DNA of 64,000 nt from Datura wrightii (taxonomy: Eukaryota; Streptophyta; Magnoliopsida; Solanales; Solanaceae), in NCBI GenBank assembly GCA_035772735.1, contig JASDFA010000019.1:88596001-88660000 (forward strand). Reading direction: 5' to 3'. The notes below the pieces were generated by a model, which saw only the letters and a list, made by a program, of their open reading frames with translations, searched no databases and was not told the DNA's origin. Made by a program: the position numbers and the translations under genes. Shown here piece by piece: positions 22,079 to 33,800 of the stretch (within the stretch, counting starts at the first letter, position 1; each line of letters opens with the position of its first letter).

Positions 22079-25000
22079 ATGACAGACCCGCGGCACACCA
22101 CGACTAGTAGGATATTAGATGTTGCAGCAGGGAATACACTAGCAGGGTGCTTCAGTCAGAGTTAGCCCGATTGGAGGGCAACACGGAGACTTCATCTCAG
22201 TCTCCCAAGCACTCTCCATCACGTCAGGAGCCGCTTGGAGGGCAAATGTGACGACACCGTCTCCAGTAGTTTCTATACGAGTACCATCGGATTAGGAGGT
22301 TAAGAGTGCTATTGTTATGCTAGCTCAGATAATGGCTGCACAGTATCAGCTAGTGGCACCTGTAGTTGCAGAGTCCTTAGGAGGGCCTGGTAGTTCGAGG
22401 GTCCAGGAGTTTCTCGCATTGAGTCCCCCACAGTTTACTGGGACTGACCGAGAGGAGGACCCTCAGGATTTATTGGATTAGATGCATCGGATTTTCAGGG
22501 TGATGCATGCTACACCTACAGAGTCGGTGGAGTTAGCGGTATTTTGGCTACGGGACATCGCAGTACTGTGGTACGACAGTTGGGAGAGGTCCCAAGGGAG
22601 AGGTGTTTCCCCTCCGACTTGGCCCAGCTTCTTAGAGGCTTTTCTGGATCATTACCTGCCATAGGAAATTTGACAGACCCAGGGTGATCAGTTTCTACAT
22701 CTAGAGCAGGGGTCGATGAGTGTCCGGGAGTATACTATAAGGTTCGACTCCTTGGCCCGATATGCACTAGATTTTATAGACACCATGCCGACTAGGGTGC
22801 ATCAGTTTATTATGAGGCTGAATCCAGAATATGTGGAGACCTATATTACGGCCACTCTACGAGAGGACATGGATATTGCCCGCATTCAGGCTTTTGCTCA
22901 GAATATTGAAGGGATTAGACAGCGCAACGGGAGATAAGAAGGGCAAGTTAGGAGCAGCGCCACAGGGCCAGATCTAGTGACATGCAGGTGGAGTTCCAGG
23001 GTGGACCTAGGCCACAATTTTCAGGCAGACCACCTAGACCCCTACCCCCGCCATAGCAGTAGGGGAGTGGATCGGTTCGTCGGGGGAAGTCAGGACCTGG
23101 CGAGAGCTCACGATCAGCAGGTTCACAGCAGTAGAGAGGAGTAGAGCAGAGTAGATTCACCGTGCCGCTTTTCCCTGTCTGCAGCCGATGTCACTCCGGG
23201 GCATGCAGGTATGGTTCCACAACATGTTATACCTGTGGAAAGGAGGGTCATCATATGAGGGATTGTCCAACCAGAGGTCAGAGTGATCAGGACCGGCAAA
23301 ACAGATCTTCAGTAGGGTCATACGCCCCATCATCTCCAGTAGGGCGTAGGACCTTAGCTCCAGCCGGTAGAGGCCGAGGCAGATCAGGGGCGTCTAGCTC
23401 AGGTACCGATCCAGATCAGACTTATGCTTTACTGGGACGACAGGAGTTCGAGTCGTCGCCGGATGTGGTGACAGGTATGCTGGACATTTGCTCTCATTTT
23501 GTTTATGTACTGATAGATCCAGGATCTACCTTGTCTTATGTTACACCATTAGTAGCTCAAAAGTTTGGTATTATTCCAGAATTGCTACAACGACCTTTTT
23601 TAGTATCTACACCTGTCGGTGACTCTATTATAGCCAAAAGGGTCTACCGGGGATGTATAGTAGAAGTTGCTGGTCGTCAGACTTTAACAGATTTGATAGA
23701 ACTAGAAATGATTGATTTCGATGCAATTATGGGTATGGATTAGCTGGCTCCATGCTACGCCAATGTTGAATGTTGGACCAAGACTGTCCGATTTCACTTT
23801 CCAGGGGAGGTTGTATGGGAGTGGAAAAGTAGTGCAGCTACGCCAAAAGGTAGGTTTATTTCCTACCTTCGGGCAAGAAAATTGATAGCAAAAGAATGTA
23901 TTTATCATATTGTCGGAGTTCAGGATGTTCAAGTAGAATCTCCGACCATTCAGTCCGTTCCAGTTCAATGAATTTTCAGATGTATTCCTAGATGAGCTAC
24001 CTAGCATTCCCAAGAGCGGGAAATCGACTTTGCAATTGATTTACTACCAGGTACTCAGCCCATATATATTCCTCCATACTGAATGGCTCCTGCCGTGCTT
24101 AGAGAATTGAAGGAGCAGTTGAAAGATCTGTTAGATAAGAGCTTTATCAAGCCGAGTACTTCACTGTAGAGAGCACCAGTCCTATTTGTGAGAAAGAAGG
24201 ATAGCTCCCTCCGTATGTGTATAGATTACTGGCAGCTGAATAAAGTCACTATCAAGAATTAGTACCCGCTTCCCATAATAGACGACTTGTTTGACCAGTT
24301 GCAGGGGAAAAGTATTTTTCAAAAATCGACTTAAGGTCAGGGTACCATCAGGTTCGGGTTCGTGAGGGGGATATTCCAAAAATCGCTTTCAGGTCCAGGT
24401 ATGGCCACTTTATATTTCTAGTCGTGTTGTTCAGGCTGACGAATGCTCCAGCAGTGTTCATGGACTTGGTGAACAACATCTTTAGGACGTATCTGGACCT
24501 GTTTGTGATAGTATTTATTGATGATATTCTGGTATATTCCGGCTCAGAGGAATATCACCAGGGTCACCTACGAGTAGTACTTGAAACCCTCAGGAATTGC
24601 CAGCTGTATGCAAAGTTTTCTAAGTGTGAATTTTAGCTGAATTCCGTAGCCTTTTTGGGCCACATTGTGTCAGATGCTAACATTCAGGTAGATTCTCATA
24701 AAATTGAAGTAGTGAAAGCATGGCCTAGACCTACCACTCCAACCGAGGTACGAAGTTTTCTAGGGTTAGCCGGGTATTACAGGAGGTTCGTGGAAGGATT
24801 TTCCACCTTAGCAGTGCCTTTGACCAAGTTAACTAAAAAAGAAGCTAAATTTCACTAGATTAAAGCATGTGAGCAGAGTTTTCAGGAATTGAAAAACAAG
24901 TTGACATCAACACTAGTATTAGTCTTGCTAGAAGGATCAGAGGGTTATGCAGTGTATTATGATGCTTCGGGCATTGGGTTAGGATGTGTTCTGATGCAGC

Positions 25001-26858
25001 ATGGTAAAGTAATTGCTTACGCTTACAGACAACTGATGAAGCATGAAAAGAACTACCCCACCCATGACCTGGAATTAGCCGCAGTTATTCATGCCTTGAA
25101 AATATGGAGGCACTATTTGTATGGCGTTCATGTAGATATTTTCACTGATCATAAGAGTCTCCAGTACATTTTCACACAGAAAGAGTTGAATCTACGGCAA
25201 CGTCGTTGGTTAGAGCTGTTGAAAGACTATAATGTGAATATTTTGTACCACCCAAGGAGATCCAATGTTGTAGCAGATGCCTTCAGTCGCAAATCCATGG
25301 GAAGTCTTCCATATTTGAAGCCCGAACAGCGGGAACTAGCCCGAGAATTGCATTAGTTAGCTAGTTTAGCTGTCCGTATAGTCAATTCAGGAGACAGTGG
25401 AGTAGTAATTCAGAATACGGTAGTATCGTCATTAGTTGTGGAAGTGAAAGAACGACAGTACGAAGACCCTAACCTGGTTCAGCTTAGATATAAGGTTCAG
25501 CAAGGGGAAGTAACAGATTTCTAGGTAATCGAAGATGGAGTTTTGAGATATAGAGACCGCCTCTATGTTTCGAATGCAGCAGGACTTCTCTGGCAAATAT
25601 GGGCGAGGTGCATCATTCCCGTTATTCTCTTCATTTGGGTTCAAAAAATATGTATCAAGATATAAAAGAAAATTACTGGTGGCTGGGAATGAAAAAGGAG
25701 ATAGCAGAATTTGTAGCTCAATGTCCTAATTGCTAGCAGGTGAAAGCTGAACATCAGAAACCCGGCGGACTGACACAAGAGATAGCAGTGCCTATGTGGA
25801 AATGGGAGGCAATTAATATGAATTTTGTGATAGGGTTACCTCACACCAGACGTAAATTTGATTCCATCTGGGTGATTGTTGACAGGTTGACGAAATCAGC
25901 TAACCTTCTGCCAATCAGGACCACTTTCTCAGCTGAGGATTATGTTGAGCTTTACATCAGGGAGATAGTCAGATTACATGGTGTCCAAGTATCTATCATT
26001 TCTGACAGGAGAGCATAGTTTACAGCTAAATTCTGGCAGTTTTTCCAGAGAAGTTTTGGAACCCAAATTAATCTGAGTACAACATTTCTCCCTCAGAAAG
26101 ATGGGAAAGCAAATGTACAATTCAAATGCTCGAGGATATGTTATGGGCATATTTGCTAGATTTTAGAGGCAGTTGGGATGAATACTTATGCTTATTGAGT
26201 TTTCTTACAATAACAGTTATCACTTGGCAATCCAGATGGCACCTTATGAGGCCTTATATGGGCGAAAATACAGGTCCCCAGTTGGTTGATTCGAGGCTGG
26301 AGAATCAGGGTTAATTGGGCCAGATGTAATTCATCAGTCAGAAGAGAAAGTAAAGCTTATCAGAGAATGTCTGCTAACAGCTCAGAGCCACCAGAAATCT
26401 TACGCTGATGTATGGCGTAGAAATCTAGAGTTCTGTATAGGTGACTGGGTATTTTTGAAAGTCTCACCGATGAAAGGCGTGATGAGATTTGGTAAAAATG
26501 GTAAGCTCAGCCCAAGGTTTATTGGGTCGTATCGAATACTCCGAAGAATAGACCAGGTGGCATACGAGCTAGATTTGCCTTTAGGATTGGAATCTTTCAT
26601 CTAGTCTTCCACGTGTCGATGCTACAAAAGTGCATAGGGGATCCGTCTCGAGTTGTGCCAATTGAGGATGTCTAAGTCACTGAGGAATTAGCCTATGAAG
26701 AGATTCCAGTAGCTATATTAGATCGACAGGTTCGCAGGTTGAGGATTAAGGATGGTGCTTCCGTTATGGTACTGTGGAGAAATAAGAATAGAGAGAAAAT
26801 GACTTAGGAAGCTGAGGACGACATGAAATCCAGATATCCTCATTTGTTTCAGACTTAG
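22079..26858 (+). pseudogene. Element B gag-pol, heavily degraded
   Basis: Homologous along its length to the A polyprotein and in the same domain order: gag core (about 22480-22940), CCHC (about 23229-23270), protease DPG region (about 23515), RT with IDD near 24520, RNase H (24955-25290), integrase (about 25690-26130), and a chromodomain-like tail ending near 26858. Stops include TAG within LD*MH (22480), TAG at the P*E junction near 22662, TAG near 23742 and many later, plus several frameshifts. Where A has stops (3022, 4918, 6340), B keeps sense codons, so the two copies decayed independently. Start taken at ATG 22079, aligned with ATG 2641 of A. Confidence 0.88.
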
Positions 26859-27100
26859 CCAGGCTATGTAGTTAAGGTACGTTTACGATTCAGTTTGTTC
26901 TTTGATGTGTGTTATATATACTGCTCAGCTAGATACAATGTTGTTGAGAAACAGTTGCTATAGCATTATGTGAAATAGTTGTATTGGACTTTTCTGCATT
27001 TTAGGATTTTCGGATAGTCCATATTACAGGGGAGACTCTGCCGAAATTTTTCCAGAATAAGTAGTTATAAGAGTTAAGATGCCTATAAGCTAAAGTAAGA

Positions 27101-27116
27101 CATTCGAGGACGAATG
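27101..27116 (+). other. Pre-PPT hairpin motif, element B
   Basis: CATTCGAGGACGAATG, identical to 7658-7673 despite the strong decay of the surrounding sequence. Confidence 0.55.
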
Positions 27117-27120
27117 TTTT

Positions 27121-27143
27121 TAGGGGGGGGGGGAGGGGGAGGA
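27121..27143 (+). other. Polypurine tract of element B
   Basis: A G-rich run (with a long uninterrupted G stretch) immediately before the LTR start. The LTR's opening TG appears mutated to CG at 27144. Confidence 0.85.
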
Positions 27144-27290
27144 CGTTACACCCCGTAAGTATATAATGTTTAGACGGCCTATTCGTACATTGGTTAAGAG
27201 TTTTAGAATATAATACGTACGAGAAAGGGGCCCGGGGAAAGGTCGGACGAGCGCGGACTCGGGACTACGCGGGAGGAGGCCGGGCCAGCT

Positions 27291-27386
27291 GCCCAAAGGG
27301 GCAGCGTGACATGGATCCTGCCCTCCGCGATGGGCTCCGTGGCACGCCCGTAAGTTGGCGTAATAGGGTCCGTGCCACGGACCCCT
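27291..27386 (+). promoter_or_regulatory. Palindromic cassette in LTR B
   Basis: Contains CTCCGCGATGGGCTCCGTGG and GTCCGTGCCACGGAC, the latter an odd-centred palindrome with 7-bp arms. It ends 15 bases before the TATA-like box at 27402. Confidence 0.55.
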
Positions 27387-28432
27387 GTCCACTGCCTCAA
27401 GTATATGAGTCCCTCCCTTTGATTCAATGTTATTTCCTTAAATTTCAAACAACCAGAGAAGAGAGAAACCATGGGAAATTAAATAAATTTCCTCCGTTTA
27501 CGCTACAAAACACTGCCCAAATTCAAATTAACTTCAGGTATCGAAGTATAAGGCTGAAAGGAGCATTACTACGGAGTTAGTTTCGCAGAATTCGCCCGGA
27601 GAATCGTAACCCCGCCGAGCTGAAGTTTTTGGAATTGCCCCAAACTAGAGCTGAAGTGTTTGGAATTGCCCCAAACTAATGTTAATACGATCACATACTT
27701 AAAGTAAGCATTTCTCCCTTCTGGATTCTCAAGAAATTATGAGTTTTCGACCGTGTTCTGTCAAGTTGAAATATAGTTCATATTTCTATATAAAGTTATC
27801 GTTTTTATCGAATTTAGTATTGAAATTAGCTTCATTCTTCCAATAATACGATTGCAGTCGAGAGGAGTAGTTGAATACGAGATGAAACTCGTCAGTTAAT
27901 CAGTAGGTAGCGAACGAGGTATGTTAAGGCAGTGTCCTTCGGCAAGTTAGTTTTCTGAGCATGATAACTTAGTTGAATCCTAGTGAGAATACCAGAAGCA
28001 TGTCTATTATTCTTAGTTGTTATTATTAGCTAAGATCAGTATTCCATCTTAGTTTGGGATGGATTATGCCTGTATAGCCTTCATGACCGACCCCAGGGTT
28101 ATTAGCTGTGTCGACGCCCACCAGGGGCGAGATGACGTTGCTCTACGGAGCGGTATGCCGTCAACCAGGGATGAAGATGGGGTCCCAGGTCCTCATATGT
28201 CGTGGTTGGCTTTACACACCCCCATCGAGCTTGGTTCTCGGGGTGCAGATATCAGGAGTCCACCGGACTCAAACACAGCTATAATCAGGGGTCGAGCGGG
28301 CTCAGTTGTAGACCCAGGGGATTGGTAGGACGGTTATAGCTATTAGGTGACCCAGTGTGACCTTGGATAGGGGTATATAGATTGAGGTGTATTCACTTGT
28401 GCTTATGGGGGCCCTAGGTGGGTTATTCTGTG

Positions 28433-28437
28433 CTGGC
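28433..28437 (+). other. Target site duplication of element C, left copy
   Basis: CTGGC here and at 38381-38385. Removing C and one copy restores continuity of the B LTR as judged against the B 5' LTR near 21027-21045. Confidence 0.9.
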
Positions 28438-28683
28438 TGATCTTGGGCAGATTTATATGCCCAAGTGATACTCAAACGTATCATTTTTACCTTGTTTGTT
28501 GTGCAATGTGTATATAATATCATGTAATTAGTAATAAAATGCGAATTTATACTAACCAACATGATTAGCATTTGTTTTGCAGGTAAATGTGATTTTTAGG
28601 AGCTAAAATGCATGTTGGAACTATGTCGGAGTTGGACTTGGATGCGAGCATGGAAAAGACCTTGGAATGCACATTTTATAGGG

Positions 28684-28918
28684 GCTCCGCGATGGAGCCG
28701 TGCCACGCTACCATCGCGGTAGCACACTGCCTGAACAGGAATTAAAATGGCAAATTCCAGTGTGCCTTCGCGTCAGCTCCGTGGCACGGAGAGAGGCCTC
28801 CGCGTTGGCGTCCGTGCCACGTTGAGGCTAATTTCCAGACCCTGAAATTCCAGTGAAGGTCCGCGTCCACGCCGTGTCACGGAGGCAGTGCTCCGCGTTG
28901 TCCTCCGTGACACGTTGC
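28684..28918 (+). promoter_or_regulatory. Three palindromic cassette units in LTR C (5' copy)
   Basis: Unit 1 (28684-28725), unit 2 (28767-28824) and unit 3 (28860-28918) each combine a CGCG word with CGTGNCACG. Unit 2 holds TCCGTGGCACGGA and unit 3 CCGTGTCACGG. The array ends 30 bases before the TATA box. Units 2 and 3 resemble the single cassette of the unrelated Tekay LTR A. The 3' LTR copies are 37171-37212, 37254-37311 and 37348-37406. Confidence 0.6.
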
Positions 28919-28947
28919 TTGTTATTCCGGGAAAAATTTCCCACTAG

Positions 28948-28956
28948 TATAAATAG
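28948..28956 (+). promoter_or_regulatory. TATA box of LTR C (5' copy)
   Basis: TATAAATAG, a canonical plant TATA box. The 3' LTR copy is at 37436-37444. Confidence 0.75.
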
Positions 28957-29902
28957 CACACTTAGGTTTATTTTAAGCAGTTTTTAGTTTTTAGACTGAG
29001 TTCAGAAGTGGAGAAAAAGGACGTGGGTTAGGAGCAGTTGAGGAACGAAAAAGCTAAGGGATTTCTTCTCTTCTTTTCTTCTTTCTATCAATTGTACGTA
29101 TGATTTACACTCATTTTAGGATGATCAATCCACAAATGAGTGGCTAATTCTCTTCCTTGCTGAGGTTTTGAACATGTGTAATGAATTTTGATTATAATTG
29201 ATATGGTTTTCTTCTTCTTCTTTCATGTTGTTCTATTAATTCTTGTTCTTACTGCATTGGTGATTGGCCAACATTAATGTACATCTTAAAAGTCCAATTT
29301 CACTCGAGAGAGCAAGAAATTGGAAAGTTGTGAATTAATAGGGTATTGTTCTTAACTTGATTTGGGAAAATTGGGTTTTGATGTGCTTTCCTGATAGAAA
29401 TATACTTGAAAGCCGTATTAGTCAATTTAGGAACCGGAATTGTAGTACTAGGTCATAAATTGCATTTGATCACAGAAATGTAGATGGATGGTTTATGATT
29501 CTAAAGTGAAATTAAATACGAAAGTTTTAATTTCTAGGCGAATGTTCTTGGCTAGCAATATGAAGAAGAGATTAACCAAATTATCATGATTATCAAGTTC
29601 ATTACTTGTTCTTAACCTTGGCATGTTCATATCCATTGTCTAAATTCACAAGTAAATAGTTGTTATTAATTGTAGTATATATAGTTTAGAAACAAAAACT
29701 CAAGTAACTGTTGGTTACATTGTTGTTAGCATAATTAGAAGTGAAATAGGAATATAGTAATCTAGGCAACTTTACATATCTTGAGCCTCCTTGGATCGAT
29801 ACTTGGCTACTTAGCCACTTTATTACTTGTTTGACCACGTGCACTTGCGTGTCGGTTTATAATATATAATACCAATCGGAATAGCACAGACGAACAAGTT
29901 TT

Positions 29903-29920
29903 TGGCGCCGTTGCCGGGGA
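29903..29920 (+). other. Primer binding site of element C (tRNA-Asp type)
   Basis: TGGCGCCGTTGCCGGGGA, the hallmark Athila primer site, intact, six bases after the LTR. Confidence 0.9.
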
Positions 29921-30038
29921 GGCTAGGCTATTTGTGAAATTGTGTTTAGGGTAAATTTACTGTATTTTTATTTTTATTTTCTTAAGTGTTAACAACTTGG
30001 TCTTAGCCTGTATTTTGCAGATTTTGTTTCTGTGAACA

Positions 30039-32430
30039 CTGGCAAGGGACAAAGAGCTGGTGGAATCTTACTTAGAGCCTGAACGTGAATTTCATAGTCA
30101 ATGTAGAGAAGCTCTACGAAAGAAGCTGCAGTTGCTTAAATAGTCTATGATGGAGCAACAAAATCCACCAGTTGTGAGGGCAGTTTTAGTGCCCGATGAA
30201 GCAGCAGCAAGGCCGGTTCGCGAGGTGGCAATCCCACACGCTAATAATGTACATTCTAGCATCCGCAAACCAGAGCCTGGAGGGAGGTTTGAATTAAAGC
30301 AGAATATGGTGCAACTTTTGCACAAGCGGGCAATTTACCGGTCTCCCTCATGAAGATCCACAACAACATCTCCAAAACTTTTTGGAGATAAGTGACACTT
30401 ATATACCCGCTGGAGTGTCACCGGATTATGTTCGGCTCACCTTATTTCCATTTTCCTTACTTGGTGAAGCCAAGAGGTGGTTAAAAGCTGAACCACCCAA
30501 TTCTATATCAACGTGGGATGATCTTGCACGGAAGTTTTTGATCAGATTTTTCCCTTCTGGTAAAACAGCCAGACTTAGGAGTCAAATCCTAAGTTTTAAA
30601 CAGAGGGAAGGAGAAAATCTATATCAAGCCCGGGAAAGATTTAAATCCATGTTGCGGGACTGTCCTCATCATCATCAGTCCAATGAGGTGTTGGTACACA
30701 CATTTATTGAGGGTTTGGAACCCCACACTAAAATTCTGTTAGATTCAGCAGTTGGAGGGAAAGCGCTGGAAAAGACCTATGAGGAGCTGTACACTTTGCT
30801 CAACCGGATTTCACAAGGTAATCCAGAATGGAATGCAGATTCTTCAAGAGGTGGAGCAAGGAAAGCAGCGGGAGTGCTTGAAGTGGATGGATTCACAGCT
30901 ATCGCTGCACAGATAGCTGCTTTGCAAAATCAGTTAAACACTCACTTCAGCAATATAAATTTGAACCAGCCTTTAGCTTCAGTCAATGCAGTTCAACAGA
31001 TGTGGTGTGAAGTGTGTGGTAGTAGTGAGCATTCAGCTGAATGCTGTGGTGCAAATCCTGATTCTGTTAACTTTGTGGGCAATGCATAGAGAAATCAGCA
31101 GCAGTTTGGTAGTGGCTACAACTCAAATTGGAGGAACCATCCGAATTTTTCGTGGGGTAGCAACAATCAACAAGGCCAAAGTTCAGGGCAGGGTATGCAC
31201 AGAAACCAAGGAGGGCAACAAAATTATCAAGCTCAATTCAGAAATCACAATGCCCCTCCTCCACCACCATCACCTACCATTGAGGAGATGTTCAAAACCA
31301 TGATCGCTAATCAGGCACAATTGCAGGATGACTATGTCAAATTGGCAGTCGAAGTGAAGAACAATCAGTTGGCGACCAAGGCTCTTGAATATCAGTTTGG
31401 GCAATTTGCTAGTGCCCAAAATACTAGACCCAGAGGAGGACTACCTAGCGACACGGATCCTAATCCGAAGCAGGTAAATGCAGTGACCACGAGGAGTGGT
31501 TTACAGTTGAAGGAGGTGGAACCGGAAAGACCGCCTCAAAAGTCAGGAGCAGCAGATGTTGAGGGAGAGAAAATCTCAGATAAGGGGAAGACTAAAGAAG
31601 CTGAACCAGAAAGGCCTCCACCCCCGTTCCCTCAACGACTTAAGAAACACAAGGAGGAGGCGTGTTTCCAGAAATTCATGGAGGTACTTAAACAGGTACA
31701 TGTTAACTTACCTCTTGTTGATGTCTTGCAGGGAGTGCCAAAATATGCGAAATATATTAAAGACATCGTGGCTAACAAAAGTCGTTTGACTGAGTATGCC
31801 ACGGTAGCTTTAACGGAGGAATGCACTTCCCATATTCAGAATAGGTTGCCCACAAAACTGAAAGACCCTGGAAGTTTTACTATCCAACTTACTATTGGGA
31901 AAAGTATCCGAGCTCGTGGATTATGCGACTTGGGGGCAAGCATAAATCTGATGCCATCTTCGGTATTCAGAAAGTTAGGTCTAGGGAGTCCTAGACCTAC
32001 AACGGTAATCTTGCAGCTAGCAGACAGGTCTTTAGCTAAGCCGGATGGCATTGTTGAGGATGTGTTAGTGCAAGTAGGCTCCCTCATTTTTCCGGTCGAT
32101 TTTATTGTTCTGGATTTTGAACCAGATGCTGAAGTCCCATTTATTTTGGGACGACCCTTTTTGGCAATCGAAAAAGCATTAATTGATGTAGCTGCGGGTC
32201 AACTCACGATGCGAGCACATGACAAGGTCGAAGTGTTCGATGTGTACAAGGTACCTAAGCTCCCGACTGTTTATAAGGATCTCTCGGTGATCAATGTGAT
32301 TGATCATGGGAATGCTAATGGAATGAGTGATTCCCGAGAGTTACTAGGTAGGCCACCGGATAAGGTTGAGAACTACTGGGGGGATGACCATGATCGGGAC
32401 AAATCGTCCATCACCCTAGTAGACAAGTGA
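30039..32430 (+). pseudogene. Element C Athila-type gag-protease, lightly disabled
   Basis: Encodes an Athila-type capsid (the RRWLKAEPP-like and FLIRFFPSGKT stretches around 30475-30560) and an aspartic protease with DLGASINLMP at about 31929-31958 and ILGRPFLA near 32145. The frame seems to begin at 30039 with CTG in place of ATG. It has a TAG at 30141-30143, a frameshift near 30330 and a TAG at 31087-31089, and is then open to the TGA at 32428-32430 after the protease. There is no CCHC knuckle in the usual form. The frame ends after protease with no RT, unlike autonomous Athila elements. Confidence 0.88.
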
Positions 32431-32439
32431 TCATAAAGG

Positions 32440-32487
32440 ACGTCGCGCCGCGACGGTAAACCAGGCGCTGCACGGGAGGCAACTCGT
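32440..32487 (+). other. Conserved hairpin motif after protease, element C
   Basis: GTCGCGCCGCGAC forms a 6-bp stem around a single base. It is followed by TAAACCAGGCGCTGCACGGG and AGGCAAC. It starts 10 bases after the protease stop. Related copies sit in the same position in E1 (two copies) and E2a (one). Function unknown. Confidence 0.6.
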
Positions 32488-32773
32488 GAGAAAAATATTT
32501 TATTTTTCTTCTTTTTGCACAGTGTAGTTAGTTTTTATCTTTATTTTTGTTTTTATTTGTTTATTTCCAATTTTTATTTTTCTTTTTCTTTTCTTGATTA
32601 GGTTTAGATTTTCATTTTAGTTAGTATTTTTTATTTTAGTTAGGAAAATCTATTAATCTAACCAATTTTTATTTAGTGAGGTGATTTTCAGGTATAACGG
32701 AGGAAATATACATGGAATCGAGAAAATGAGGCAAGGTATGAAAAATCAAATTAATTGAAGAAACAGTGCACTG

Positions 32774-32896
32774 GCGCGTTGGCCTCTGTGACACGTTGAA
32801 GGCAAAATCCGGATTTTTCAAAAATCCAGTAAGCCAACGCGTTGGCTCCGTGTCACGGAGGAGGGGCTCCGTGTTACCCTCCGTGACACGTTGCCC
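32774..32896 (+). promoter_or_regulatory. Internal palindromic cassette upstream of ORF2, element C
   Basis: A partial unit at 32774-32797 and a full ~59-bp unit at 32838-32896 repeat the LTR words (CCGTGTCACGG, CCGTGACACG, ACGTTGCCC). A further CCGTGCCACGTT is at 33033-33044. The unit is followed at about 50 bases by a TATA-like box, as in the LTR. I infer a second promoter. Confidence 0.55.
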
Positions 32897-32946
32897 CTTA
32901 TTCAGTGCCGGGTCACACCGGGTTGCCGGGTGACCCGCGTGTTTTC

Positions 32947-32956
32947 TTTAAATAAA
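32947..32956 (+). promoter_or_regulatory. Candidate internal TATA box for ORF2 transcript, element C
   Basis: TTTAAATAAA follows the internal cassette and precedes a C/T-rich stretch (32957-33030) without ATG, like a leader start region. Confidence 0.4.
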
Positions 32957-33090
32957 CCCCCGATTTTGCCCAATTTTTCCCCATTTCCCTCTTCCCTCCG
33001 CGACCAAACACCCATTTCCCCCTCCCCAAGCACCGTGCCACGTTCCTAGGCAAGGAATACGTCAAGTTTCTTCGGTTTCTCAATTCAAAG

Positions 33091-33800
33091 GTATGTTTCC
33101 ATCATCTATCTCAATTTTTTGGCGATTTTTGTCAAATTTGGGCATGTGAGGTGAGATACATCACCCTAGGTAGAAATTAAACATGAATGTTGGATTATTT
33201 GTGATTGATATACGTTTGGATTGTTGTATTTAGCGTTTGAACTTATCGATTGCGTAAATAATTCGAATTTGCTTATAGAATTGTATTCTAGGGCATGAGT
33301 TGTTGAATTTAACTTGAGCGACTTGATAAGTCGGCAAATTAGATGCCGGGGGGTGTTTGTTATTTGAGAGAAGTCGTGGTAAATATTGTGTAAAGGTCAA
33401 AGACGACAAATTCTCGAATTTTTGTGGGAAAATGCAAAAAGTGTGTAAATTGGTTAGATTGTTTGGATTAGATTGTATATAGAATGTTTTTATCGTTGTT
33501 TTTATTTTGTTGTTGTTTTTGTTGCGAAGTGCGATGTGTGAATTGTTAGCGATAGTAGGATTGGGATTAGTTGTATGAAGTCTGAGTAGTACGCTAACCG
33601 TTATGCTGTCGAAATTTATGTTGTGAACGCACTAAGCATGAAGTGTATAGTGTTGTCTGTGGTGAAATTAGAGTTATTCTTGCCGTAATTTTGTAGAAGT
33701 AGCTAAGGCCTAAGTGTGGGGTAAATGTTGTGTAACCCGACCTTAGCCGAAGTCAACAAGTTTTTAGCTTAACTTTGTGCTTGTTTGTGTAAATTGACAG
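33091..33800 (+). other. Candidate leader intron before ORF2, element C
   Basis: Begins AAG|GTATGT (33088-33096) and ends TTGACAG|GT (33794-33802), in AT-rich DNA after a C-rich leader. If spliced, the ATG at 33785 would be lost and translation might start at ATG 33866. No transcript evidence. Confidence 0.3.

Larger units (their letters stand above)
27144..28437 (+). repeat. 3' LTR of element B, left part
   Basis: Starts with the mutated end CGTTACACCCC. It contains a cassette of the A/C type (27291-27386, with CTCCGCGATGG and CCGTGCCACGG) and TATATGAG at 27402-27409. It is interrupted at 28437 by element C and resumes at 38381. Confidence 0.92.
28438..29896 (+). repeat. 5' LTR of element C (1459 bp)
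   Basis: Begins TGATCTTGGGCAG and ends GACGAACA, six bases before the primer site. Contains three cassette units and TATAAATAG (28948-28956). The distal part holds conserved Athila-like strings such as GGATCGATACTTGGCTACTT. Confidence 0.93.

Noticed and set aside
28684..28918. Cassette units as a CRISPR-like array
   Set aside because: Only three diverged units with irregular spacing in a plant LTR.
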